DNA of 6,009 nt, taken from assembly GCA_900555345.1 (NCBI GenBank), contig USKS01000105.1:1-6009 (forward strand). The letters run 5' to 3'. This document shows, piece after piece, positions 1-6,009 of the stretch; the stretch's first letter is position 1; each line of letters begins with the position of its first letter. The notes under the pieces are model-generated. The model was given only the letters and a program-made list of their open reading frames with translations, was not told where the DNA came from and did not search any database. The DNA comes from an uncultured Eubacteriales bacterium (GTDB lineage: Bacteria; Bacillota_A; Clostridia; Oscillospirales; CAG-272). The position numbers were made by a program, and so were the translations under genes.

Positions 1-1
1 C

Positions 2-160
2 TCACATCCTTTGCTCAAGTTCGGCAAGCTGACGATAAAGTTTGAATTGCTTTGCCAAAAAACCGAAGCTCCGCAGTTTCAAAGTTTCGTCGGTGAAGGC
101 GGGGAAAGTACGGATATGAGGCTGTAACTGCCGCCTGCCTTGAATATCCAAAACACCCAT
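2..160 (-). CDS. Possible small hypothetical protein (52 aa), weakly supported
   Basis: Read on the minus strand, an ATG at 160-158 opens a 52-codon frame ending in TGA at 4-2. I do not recognise the product. The predicted protein starts MGVLDIQGRRQ and ends with an amphipathic helix-like stretch rich in Leu, Gln, Arg and Glu (FKLYRQLAELEQRM). The same frame stays open upstream to about position 334, with no better ATG; a GTG at 178-176 is the only other obvious start, and it lies inside the palindrome. No good Shine-Dalgarno sequence precedes the ATG. Codon use is mixed and unlike the three-gene operon. The plus strand also has an open frame over 2-127 ending in TAA, which could be the tail of a gene entering from the left. 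The stretch may therefore be a gene remnant, a repeat copy or non-coding. Confidence 0.25.
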   Translation of the reverse strand: MGVLDIQGRRQLQPHIRTFPAFTDETLKLRSFGFLAKQFKLYRQLAELEQRM

Positions 161-208
161 TGTCCGTTTTTTAGGCACAGGCGCGCCTGTGCCTAAAAAA
201 CGGACAAT
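159..208. repeat. Perfect 50-bp palindrome with no loop
   Basis: Two 25-bp arms are exact reverse complements around a centre between 183 and 184 (core GGCGCGCC at 180-187). Every pair from 159/208 inward matches, and complementarity stops abruptly at 158/209. On either strand the order is T6, GC-rich stem, A6, so there is no free T-tract after the hairpin. It is therefore not a standard intrinsic terminator. A cruciform-forming site, a repeat end, a target for a dimeric DNA-binding protein, or an RNase III-cleaved hairpin in RNA would all fit. Function unknown. Confidence 0.9.
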
Positions 209-254
209 TTGCAGTACCTTGACGGTTTTTAGGTCAGCACATAACCTCTGCCCG

Positions 255-282
255 TTTCTTTTTCTCTGTTTTCGGTTATACT
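255..282 (+). promoter_or_regulatory. Candidate promoter of the DUF308-MMPL operon (weak)
   Basis: TATACT at 277-282 matches five of six bases of the -10 consensus. The hexamer 16 bp upstream (TTTCTT, 255-260) is a poor -35. The predicted start near 289 would give a leader of about 40 nt before the ATG at 329. A second weak possibility is TTGACG (219-224), 17 bp before TAACCT (242-247). No repressor-type operator is clear nearby, apart from the palindrome further upstream. Confidence 0.3.
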
Positions 283-313
283 TTTCATGTAAGAAAAATT
301 TAACCTTATTTTG

Positions 314-319
314 AAAGGA
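314..319 (+). promoter_or_regulatory. Ribosome binding site that decides the start of the DUF308 gene
   Basis: AAAGGA at 314-319 lies 9 nt before the ATG at 329. An in-frame GTG at 323 is only 3 nt away and an out-of-frame ATG at 319 overlaps the site itself, so both are unlikely starts. Confidence 0.75.
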
Positions 320-328
320 TGAGTGAAA

Positions 329-922
329 ATGCGTTCACAAACACCGATGAAAACGGCAAAGATCGGCTATATCGCTGTGTCGGCGCTGCTTTGCGCTCTC
401 GGCATTCTGCTGATATGCAGACCGTCACTGTCGGCAAACCTTATCGGAACCGTATGCGGTATCCTGATGCTGATCTTCGGCGTCGTCAAATTTGTGGGAT
501 ACTTTTCCAAGGATCTGTACCGCCTGGCGTTTCAGTACGACCTGGTGTCCGGTATCCTTCTCATGGTATTCGGCATAATAATCCTTCTGCGTCCCTCGAG
601 CCTTATGAACTTTGTAACCATTGTTCTCGGCTTGTATATCCTCGCGGACGGAGTTTTCAAAATTCAGATCGCGGTCGATTCCAAAAAGTTCGGTCTCAGC
701 CGCTGGTGGGCGATCCTTGTGCCCGCGCTCATATGCGTTGTGTTCGGCGCGATGCTTATATTTTTCCCGGCAGGCACTAAAGCCGTTACCGTAATTATGG
801 GTATTGACCTGCTCGCTGAGGGTCTTCTCAATATCTGCACGGTCATATGTGCCGTAAAGATAGTAAAGAATCAGAAGCCCGATTACTTTGAAGCTGAATA
901 CACAGAGAAAGATGAGGACTGA
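329..922 (+). CDS. DUF308 / HdeD-like six-helix membrane protein
   Basis: Predicted 197-residue integral membrane protein. Hydrophobic segments lie at about residues 13-30, 37-58, 71-87, 92-115, 126-146 and 149-177, arranged as three helical hairpins. The pairs are internally similar: each first helix ends near a Pro (ICRPS at 29-33, LLRPS at 86-90, FFPAG at 145-149), and Gly-rich second helices follow. This is the pattern of the DUF308 repeat (HdeD family), named after an E. coli acid-resistance membrane protein; the molecular activity of the family is not established. The tail is short, cytoplasmic-looking and acidic (ending EKDED). ATG 329 is chosen over the GTG at 323 for Shine-Dalgarno spacing. 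It is the first gene of a three-gene unit, and its stop is 5 bp before the MMPL start, so it is probably an accessory of the transporter. The family call is fairly sure; the role is inferred. Confidence 0.85.
   Translation: MRSQTPMKTAKIGYIAVSALLCALGILLICRPSLSANLIGTVCGILMLIFGVVKFVGYFSKDLYRLAFQYDLVSGILLMVFGIIILLRPSSLMNFVTIVLGLYILADGVFKIQIAVDSKKFGLSRWWAILVPALICVVFGAMLIFFPAGTKAVTVIMGIDLLAEGLLNICTVICAVKIVKNQKPDYFEAEYTEKDED
913..918 (+). promoter_or_regulatory. Ribosome binding site of the MMPL gene, inside the upstream gene
   Basis: TGAGGA at 913-918 sits within the last codons of the DUF308 gene, 9 nt before the ATG at 928. This placement suggests translational coupling of the two genes. Confidence 0.65.
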
Positions 923-927
923 TCGTT

Positions 928-3018
928 ATGCGGTTTTCAAAAGCGGTAGTTAAATGCCGCATACCTATACTGATAATAACGCTTTTACTCATGATACCCT
1001 CGGTTCTGGGTATAGTGGGCACGCGTATAAACTACGATATGCTTGATTACCTGCCCGAGGACATGGACACAGTCGTCGGTCAGAACGAGCTTCTGGAGGA
1101 TTTCGGCAAGGGCGCCTTTTCGCTTATCATAGTTGAGGATATGCCCGACCGTGACGTTGCAAAGCTTTGCGAAAAGATCGAGGACGTCGACCACGTCGAA
1201 ACAGTGCTGTGGTATTCGTCGCTTGCCGATATTTCCATACCTAAGGAAATGCTTCCGGACGAGATATACGACGAGTTCAACAAGGGCGACGCCACAATGA
1301 TGGCAGTGTTCTTTGACAGCTCCACAAGCGCCGATGTCACTATGGACGCTATCCGCGAGATACGGTCCATTGCCGGCAAGCAGTGCTTTGTATCCGGCAT
1401 GTCCGCACTGGTCACCGACCTTAAAGACCTGTGCGAGAAAGAGGAGCCTATATACGTGGCGATAGCCGTTGCGCTTGCCTGCGCCGCAATGCTTCTGTTT
1501 TTGGACAGCTGGCTTGTGCCGTTCGTGTTCCTTGCCTCTATCGGCATGATGATACTTCTGAACCTCGGCACAAACTACTTCTTCGGTGAAATTTCGTACA
1601 TAACAAAAGCGCTTTCCGCGGTGCTTCAGCTTGCCGTCACAATGGACTATTCCATATTTCTGTGGCACGCGTATAACGAAGAGCGCGGCAAAACGGACGA
1701 CAATAAGGCTGCAATGGCGTCGGCTATCAGCAAAACGCTCACATCCGTCGTCGGCAGCTCCGTTACCACTGTGGCGGGCTTTGCGGCTCTGTGCTTCATG
1801 ACGTTCACGCTGGGGCGCGACCTCGGTATAGTAATGGCAAAGGGCGTTATCCTCGGAGTTATCGGCTGCGTTACCGTTCTGCCTTCGCTGATACTCGTGC
1901 TTGATAAGCCTCTGCAGAAGACAAAGCACCGCTCGCTTATCCCCAACATGAAAAAGTTTGCCGGCGGAATTACAAAAGTATTCCCGGTATTCCTTGTGCT
2001 TCTCGCACTTATCGTGACCCCCGCAGTGTACGGCTATCAGAAAACGACGGACGAAGTATACTACGATATGGGTCAGTGCCTGCCGGAGGACATGGAGTAC
2101 GTGATCGCAAACTCCAAGCTTTCCGAGGAGTTTGATATGGCATCCACCCACATGGTGCTCGTCAGCGCCGATCTGCCAGAGAAGGACGTGCGCAGCATGA
2201 TAGGCGAGATGGAGGACGTGGACGGAGTCAAATACGTGCTCGGTCTTGAATCGGTAGTCGGCAGCGGCGTTCCCGAGGAGATCATACCGGACAGTATTAA
2301 AGAAATTCTTGAGAGCGACAAATGGGAACTTCTCATGATAAACTCCGAATACAAGGTCGCAAGCGACGATGTTAACGATCAGATAGACAGCCTGAACGCC
2401 ATACTCAAAAAGTACGACGACAGCGGTATGCTCATCGGCGAAGCACCCTGTATGAAGGATATGATAGAAACTACCGACCGCGACTTCAGAATAGTAAATA
2501 TCGTATCTGTCGCAGCCATATTCGTAATCATCATGCTTGTTGAAAAGAGCCTGTCTCTGCCGTTCATACTCATTGCGGTCATAGAGCTTGCGGTCTGCAT
2601 AAATCTCGGTCTGCCGCATTATCTCGGGCAGTCGCTGCCGTTTATAGCGCCTATATGCATAAGCACCATCCAGCTCGGCGCGACGGTCGACTACGCTATA
2701 CTCATGACAACAAGATACAAGGCGGAGAGAAATCTCGGTGCTTCGAAGCGTGACAGCGTCACAACGGCGCTCAGCGCATCCGTTCCCTCAATAATCGTCA
2801 GCGGTATGGGACTGTTCGCGGCAACGTTCGGAGTCGCTGTTTATTCCGACATTGACATAATCAGCTCCATGTGTATGCTTATGGCGCGCGGCGCGGTTAT
2901 CAGTATGCTTTGCGTTATCTTCATTCTGCCCGCACTGCTTATGCTTTGCGACGGACTTATCCGTGCCACTACGCTGGGCATGAAGAAAAAGAAGACTGAA
3001 ACGCCCAAAGCGCAGTGA
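928..3018 (+). CDS. MMPL/RND-superfamily transporter
   Basis: 696-residue membrane protein with the 12-helix RND plan. Helices are at about 11-31, 175-191, 194-214, 226-247, 270-293, 303-326, 351-370, 521-537, 540-562, 571-596, 615-637 and 648-676. Large extracytoplasmic domains lie between helices 1 and 2 (about 32-174) and between 7 and 8 (about 371-520). The halves are an evident internal duplication: LPEDM occurs at 42-46 and again at 385-389, and both loops follow the same order of motifs. Helices 4 and 10 carry the pairs Asp240-Tyr241 and Asp588-Tyr589, matching the Asp-Tyr proton-relay pairs described in MmpL-type pumps. Such proteins export lipids, glycolipids or hydrophobic compounds using proton-motive force; the substrate here cannot be told. 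The lysine-rich C-terminus (KKKK near 686) should be cytoplasmic. The length fits Firmicute YdfJ-like members. It is translated close behind the DUF308 gene and followed after 24 bp by an exported heptad-repeat protein. Confidence 0.93.
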   Translation: MRFSKAVVKCRIPILIITLLLMIPSVLGIVGTRINYDMLDYLPEDMDTVVGQNELLEDFGKGAFSLIIVEDMPDRDVAKLCEKIEDVDHVETVLWYSSLADISIPKEMLPDEIYDEFNKGDATMMAVFFDSSTSADVTMDAIREIRSIAGKQCFVSGMSALVTDLKDLCEKEEPIYVAIAVALACAAMLLFLDSWLVPFVFLASIGMMILLNLGTNYFFGEISYITKALSAVLQLAVTMDYSIFLWHAYNEERGKTDDNKAAMASAISKTLTSVVGSSVTTVAGFAALCFMTFTLGRDLGIVMAKGVILGVIGCVTVLPSLILVLDKPLQKTKHRSLIPNMKKFAGGITKVFPVFLVLLALIVTPAVYGYQKTTDEVYYDMGQCLPEDMEYVIANSKLSEEFDMASTHMVLVSADLPEKDVRSMIGEMEDVDGVKYVLGLESVVGSGVPEEIIPDSIKEILESDKWELLMINSEYKVASDDVNDQIDSLNAILKKYDDSGMLIGEAPCMKDMIETTDRDFRIVNIVSVAAIFVIIMLVEKSLSLPFILIAVIELAVCINLGLPHYLGQSLPFIAPICISTIQLGATVDYAILMTTRYKAERNLGASKRDSVTTALSASVPSIIVSGMGLFAATFGVAVYSDIDIISSMCMLMARGAVISMLCVIFILPALLMLCDGLIRATTLGMKKKKTETPKAQ

Positions 3019-3032
3019 ACACGAAATATACG

Positions 3033-3038
3033 AAAGGA
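3033..3038 (+). promoter_or_regulatory. Ribosome binding site of the heptad-repeat protein gene
   Basis: AAAGGA at 3033-3038 is 4 nt from the ATG at 3043 and 10 nt from the in-frame ATG at 3049. The leader GAAAGGATGA is the same as that before the first gene of the operon, where the start lies 9 nt from the site. By analogy the second ATG (3049) may be the real start. Confidence 0.65.
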
Positions 3039-3042
3039 TGAT

Positions 3043-5196
3043 ATGAGAATGAAAAACATATATAAAAAGATTTTGGCAGTGATCCTTTGTCCTCTTCTTG
3101 CCGCAGGCACGTTTGTGGCGGGCATATACGCCGCGGGCAGCGATAGTGACGGCAAGGCGGATGATACTGAGACAGTCGTTGCGGAAAACACCTCCGAAGA
3201 GAAGACCGTCAACGAAAAGGACGAGACCGTTTACGTAATTGCAGGCGCGGACGGCTCTGTTGAAAAGATAATCGTCAGTGACTGGATCAAGAATCGCCTC
3301 GGCGATGATACTCTTTCGGATGTTTCGACCCTTGAAGGCGTTGAAAACGTAAAGGGCGATGAGGCATATACAGTCAACAGCGACAATATGCGCGTCTGGG
3401 ACGCCAAGGGCGGAGATATCTACTGCAGCGGCACTCTTGAAAAGGAGCTGCCCGTAAGCCTTCTGGTCACTTGGGAGCTTGACGGCAAAAAGGTTTCTCC
3501 CGCAGAGCTCGCCGGTAAAAGCGGCAAGCTGAAGATCCATTTCGACTATAAGAACAACCAGTACGAGACTGTTGAGATCGACGGCAAGGAAGAGAAGATA
3601 TACGTTCCTTTCGCGGTTCTGTGCGGCATGGTGCTTGACACTGACGTGTTCACAAACGTTGAGGTCACATCCGGCAAGCTTATCGGCGACGGCGACAGAG
3701 TATTTGTCGCAGGTGTCGCTTTCCCGGGGCTCAACGAAAACCTCGGACTTGATAAGGATAAGTACGAGATCCCCGAGTCGATCGAGATCACGGCGGATGT
3801 AAAGAATTTTGAAATGACAAATACCGTGACTATCGCCACAAACGAAGTTTTCAATAAGATAGACACGACAAAATTCGACAGTGCGGACGATATATACGCG
3901 GCAGTCGGCACTTTGACCGACGCCATGACCCGGCTCACCGACGGATCCTCGGCACTTTACGAAGGGCTTGACACTCTGCTTGTAAACGTAGATAAGCTTG
4001 CAGCCGGCATTGATAAGCTGTATGCGGGCGCCGCAACTCTTAAGGACGGAACCGCGTCGCTTTCCAAGGGCGCCGATACTCTGAGCGGCGGCGCGAAAAC
4101 ACTTGCCGACGGTCTTGCCGAGATCGCTTCTAACAACGACAAGCTTTCCGGCGGCGCGCTTCAGGTGTTCAACACCCTGCTCGCAACGGTTGAAAATACC
4201 GTCAGCGAAAACGGCATTACAATAGAAAAGCTCACCCTCGAAAACTATAAGAGCGTGCTTGCAAACCTTGCAAAGAACCCCAATGATACACAGAAAGCTC
4301 AGCTTGCGGGCGCCGCGAGAAAAACTCTTGAGGCAAAGCTTTCCGAAAGCGGCGTTCCCGAGCAGTATTACGGCGCGTTTGAATACATGCTTGCAACACG
4401 CATGGCAGGCGGCATGACGCAGGAGACCGCAACCGCAGAGGCAACAAAGCTTTTGCAGCATGCGTCTCTGTATATGAGCGCACCCGCAGCTCCCGAGGCA
4501 TATGCGCCCCTCAAGGCTGCGATCGCGGCTCAGGTGGGCGATGAGGCGGCAGCCGAAAGAATATGCGCAGTTGCAGTAAGCCTTGCGGGCGAGGGCGGCG
4601 ACCCCACGCAGTACATAAACGCCGCGATAGCGGTGGCAGCCGACGCGAAAACGTTCTCAACAGAGGCAGCAGCCGCCGCAGGCGAGCAGGGCAAGGCGAT
4701 AGTTAACGCATTCCTCATTCAGTCTGCTGCAGCGAAGATAGGACCCTCACTCGACCGCGCAATAAGCCAGCTTGACAGCTATAACGAGTTCTATACGGGT
4801 CTTCGCGACTACACTGCGGGAGTCGGGACCGCGGCAGACGGCGCGGCAGAGCTTTCCGACGGAGCGGGCGAGCTTTCCGAGGGTGCCGCAGCCCTTGACA
4901 AGGGCGCGGCGGAGCTTCTTTCCGGTATACTTGAAATGAAGAACGGCGCACCCGCACTTAAGAGCGGCACGACTCAGCTGCGCGACGGCGCAAAGACTCT
5001 CAGCGAGGGACTTAACAAGTTCAACGAAGAGGGCGTTTCCAAGATAGCCGGCGCGGTAAACGGCGACCTCAAGACATTCATTGCAAGAGCGCGCGCAACC
5101 GCCGATGTATCAAAGGATTACAGATCCTTCTCGGGTCTCTCTGATGACATGGACGGCACCGTAAGATTCATATACCGTACCGATTCCATTAAATAA
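3043..5196 (+). CDS. Exported xxxLxxG heptad-repeat protein (YhgE/Pip-like repeats), probable MMPL partner
   Basis: 717 residues counted from ATG 3043; ATG 3049 would remove two residues and has better Shine-Dalgarno spacing. Residues 1-9 are basic and 10-31 hydrophobic: a signal peptide or N-terminal membrane anchor, with no strong AxA cleavage site and no lipobox. A low-complexity linker (32-60) is followed by a mixed beta-like domain (about 61-275). Next come heptads of the xxxLxxG type (about 297-372; e.g. GAATLKDG, GADTLSGG, GAKTLADG). A largely helical, Ala-rich insert follows (about 373-586), then a second heptad block (about 587-660; e.g. GAAELSDG, GAGELSEG, GAKTLSEG). A short conserved-looking tail (about 680-717) has no C-terminal membrane helix. 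This heptad repeat (TIGR03057 type) is known from YhgE/Pip proteins and MMPL-associated Firmicute proteins; its biochemical role is not established. Position directly behind the pump gene and before the terminator suggests an extracytoplasmic adaptor or scaffold for it. Family call good, function inferred. Confidence 0.85.
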   Translation: MRMKNIYKKILAVILCPLLAAGTFVAGIYAAGSDSDGKADDTETVVAENTSEEKTVNEKDETVYVIAGADGSVEKIIVSDWIKNRLGDDTLSDVSTLEGVENVKGDEAYTVNSDNMRVWDAKGGDIYCSGTLEKELPVSLLVTWELDGKKVSPAELAGKSGKLKIHFDYKNNQYETVEIDGKEEKIYVPFAVLCGMVLDTDVFTNVEVTSGKLIGDGDRVFVAGVAFPGLNENLGLDKDKYEIPESIEITADVKNFEMTNTVTIATNEVFNKIDTTKFDSADDIYAAVGTLTDAMTRLTDGSSALYEGLDTLLVNVDKLAAGIDKLYAGAATLKDGTASLSKGADTLSGGAKTLADGLAEIASNNDKLSGGALQVFNTLLATVENTVSENGITIEKLTLENYKSVLANLAKNPNDTQKAQLAGAARKTLEAKLSESGVPEQYYGAFEYMLATRMAGGMTQETATAEATKLLQHASLYMSAPAAPEAYAPLKAAIAAQVGDEAAAERICAVAVSLAGEGGDPTQYINAAIAVAADAKTFSTEAAAAAGEQGKAIVNAFLIQSAAAKIGPSLDRAISQLDSYNEFYTGLRDYTAGVGTAADGAAELSDGAGELSEGAAALDKGAAELLSGILEMKNGAPALKSGTTQLRDGAKTLSEGLNKFNEEGVSKIAGAVNGDLKTFIARARATADVSKDYRSFSGLSDDMDGTVRFIYRTDSIK

Positions 5197-5219
5197 ACAC
5201 AGCTTCGCAGAAAGTAAAA

Positions 5220-5257
5220 CGGGGGATATACAAAAGCGGTATATCCCCCGCTTTTTG
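5220..5257 (+). terminator. Intrinsic terminator of the DUF308-MMPL-heptad operon
   Basis: A 12-bp perfect stem pairs 5220-5231 with 5239-5250 around the 7-nt loop AAAAGCG. The base of the stem is a run of five G-C pairs, and CTTTTTGG follows directly. It begins 24 bp after the stop codon of the heptad-repeat gene. A TTTT tract on the opposite strand (complement of 5216-5219) could give weak reverse termination, but no minus-strand gene is seen to need it. Confidence 0.88.
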
Positions 5258-5288
5258 GCGAATATGTCAACGTATTTAATATTTTATG

Positions 5289-5316
5289 TTGATTATAATA
5301 TAAAATATGGTACAAT
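5289..5316 (+). promoter_or_regulatory. Promoter of the glycosyltransferase gene, extended -10
   Basis: TTGATT (5289-5294) is a four-of-six -35, separated by 16 bp from TACAAT (5311-5316). The -10 is preceded by TGG at 5308-5310, the extended -10 signature. The surrounding region is very AT-rich. The predicted start near 5323 leaves a leader of about 40 nt. Its position between the terminator and the next gene shows that the glycosyltransferase is transcribed separately. Confidence 0.65.
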
Positions 5317-5342
5317 ATATTCAAAGAATGTCAAAACACCGC

Positions 5343-5349
5343 AGAGGAG
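5343..5349 (+). promoter_or_regulatory. Ribosome binding site of the glycosyltransferase gene, long spacing
   Basis: AGAGGAG at 5343-5349 is the only good Shine-Dalgarno match. It lies 14 nt before the ATG at 5364, longer than usual. An in-frame TGA at 5352-5354 excludes any earlier start. Confidence 0.55.
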
Positions 5350-5363
5350 CGTGAAACCTTTAC

Positions 5364-6009
5364 ATGAAGATCACAGTCGTGTGCGACGTGCTCGGTGAGG
5401 CCAACAACGGCACGTCCCTTGCAGCGTATAATCTTATAAAATATCTTAAAAAGTGCGGTCATGATGTGTCCGTTATCTCTCCGGACGGACCGAGCGGAGA
5501 GGGCTTTGTCCGTGTGAAAACTCTTAATCTTGGGCCGTTTCTCAATCGTGTGCTTGAGCGCAACGGGGTAAAGCTCGCAAAGCCTTCCTCCGCTATCCTC
5601 GAACCGTATATAAAAGACGCGGACCTTGTACACCTGCTTTTGCCGTTTCCGCTGTCGTGGCGCGCGCTTTGCCTTGCGAGACGCTATTCAAAGCCCGTGA
5701 CTGCAAGCTTTCACTGCCAGGCGGAGAATTTTACGGCGCATATCGGCATGATGAATATGCACTTTGTAAATGATCTCACATATAAAACATTTTATCGCTT
5801 TATATACCGCCGCTGCGACGCTGTGCATTATCCCACGGAGTTTATCCGCCGCGTGTTTGAGAGCGCGACGGCGCCCACAAACGCTTATGTCATCTCTAAC
5901 GGCGTAAACGATATGTTCACAATGCCGCATGGCGGCAAAACGGCTGAAAACGAAAAATTCACTATTGTCTGCTGCGGCAGATATTCAAAAGAGAAGGCGC
6001 AGTTCCAGC
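5364..6009 (+). CDS. Glycosyltransferase family 4 (GT-B fold), 5' part only
   Basis: The first 215 codons of a gene that continues past the right edge. The protein opens with MKITVVCDVLGEANNGTSLA, a Rossmann-like first strand followed by a Gly-containing acceptor-side loop and a helix (AAYNLIKYLKKCGHDVSVIS), as in GT4 enzymes. Further landmarks are ADLVHLLLPFPL (about 90-101), the strand VTASFHCQAEN (112-122), VHYPTEFIRRVFE before the linker, and the inter-domain VISNGVN (177-182). The sugar-nucleotide phosphate loop follows at CGRYSKEK (about 204-211), with the conserved Arg206 and Lys211. The catalytic E-x7-E region lies beyond the window. The SFHxQxEN motif recalls clostridial GT4 proteins that glycosylate diacylglycerol or other envelope acceptors, but donor and acceptor are not certain. 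Transcribed from its own promoter after the operon terminator. The fold and family are confident; the substrate is not. Confidence 0.88.
   Translation, partial: MKITVVCDVLGEANNGTSLAAYNLIKYLKKCGHDVSVISPDGPSGEGFVRVKTLNLGPFLNRVLERNGVKLAKPSSAILEPYIKDADLVHLLLPFPLSWRALCLARRYSKPVTASFHCQAENFTAHIGMMNMHFVNDLTYKTFYRFIYRRCDAVHYPTEFIRRVFESATAPTNAYVISNGVNDMFTMPHGGKTAENEKFTIVCCGRYSKEKAQFQ

Noticed and set aside
159..208. The palindrome read as an intrinsic terminator
   Set aside because: The T-run comes before the GC-rich stem and an A-run follows it, on both strands, so there is no unpaired U-tract at the 3' side.
241..279. ATAACC (241-246) and GGTTAT (274-279) as an operator inverted repeat
   Set aside because: Only 6-bp arms separated by 27 bp, with no extension of pairing on either side; expected by chance in an AT-rich region.
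319..780. A 153-codon plus-strand frame starting at the ATG overlapping the ribosome binding site
   Set aside because: It is out of frame with the DUF308 protein, whose helix pattern is clear, and its product is Arg-rich without recognisable features.
985..2619. A 544-codon open frame on the minus strand opposite the MMPL gene
   Set aside because: The translation is Cys/His/Arg-rich with no domain logic, lies fully antisense to a clear 12-helix transporter, and is explained by codon bias that keeps the opposite strand stop-free.
2788..4461. A 557-codon minus-strand open frame spanning the end of the MMPL gene and the heptad-repeat gene
   Set aside because: It crosses two convincing plus-strand genes, has low-complexity Cys-rich composition and no start signal; a shadow of the real genes.
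5331..5930. Minus-strand frames of 80-100 codons opposite the glycosyltransferase
   Set aside because: The plus-strand frame is a clear GT4 protein with conserved motifs; the opposite frames show none.

Overview
The window looks like chromosomal DNA of a low-to-mid GC Firmicute, most likely a gut-type clostridium (Oscillospiraceae/Lachnospiraceae-like). This is an inference from AGGA-type ribosome binding sites, AT-rich intergenic promoters, frequent ATA isoleucine codons beside GC-rich third positions, and protein families typical of these bacteria. No rRNA, tRNA, CRISPR array or transposase gene is visible.

Layout. Positions 1-328 hold no confident gene. They contain a perfect 50-bp palindrome (159-208), a weakly supported minus-strand reading frame of 52 codons (2-160), and a possible promoter. 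From 329 to 5196 three plus-strand genes form one tight transcription unit. The first encodes a six-helix DUF308/HdeD-like membrane protein (329-922). The second encodes a 696-residue MMPL/RND-type transporter (928-3018). The third encodes a 717-residue exported protein with two blocks of xxxLxxG heptad repeats (3043-5196). The gaps are 5 bp and 24 bp. A strong intrinsic terminator (5220-5257) closes the unit. An independent promoter with an extended -10 element (5289-5316) then drives a GT4-family glycosyltransferase gene that starts at 5364 and runs off the right edge.

How the genes may work together. The MMPL pump carries two large extracytoplasmic loops and the paired Asp-Tyr residues expected of a proton-driven RND pump. 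The downstream protein has a long helical, repeat-built exported domain and is cotranscribed, so it is a plausible extracytoplasmic partner of the pump. The DUF308 protein is a plausible membrane accessory. The glycosyltransferase resembles enzymes acting on lipid or envelope acceptors but has its own promoter, so a link to the pump is only suggested. The substrate of the system cannot be read from the sequence. This DUF308 / MMPL / heptad-repeat cassette is the best candidate here for an uncharacterised envelope system.
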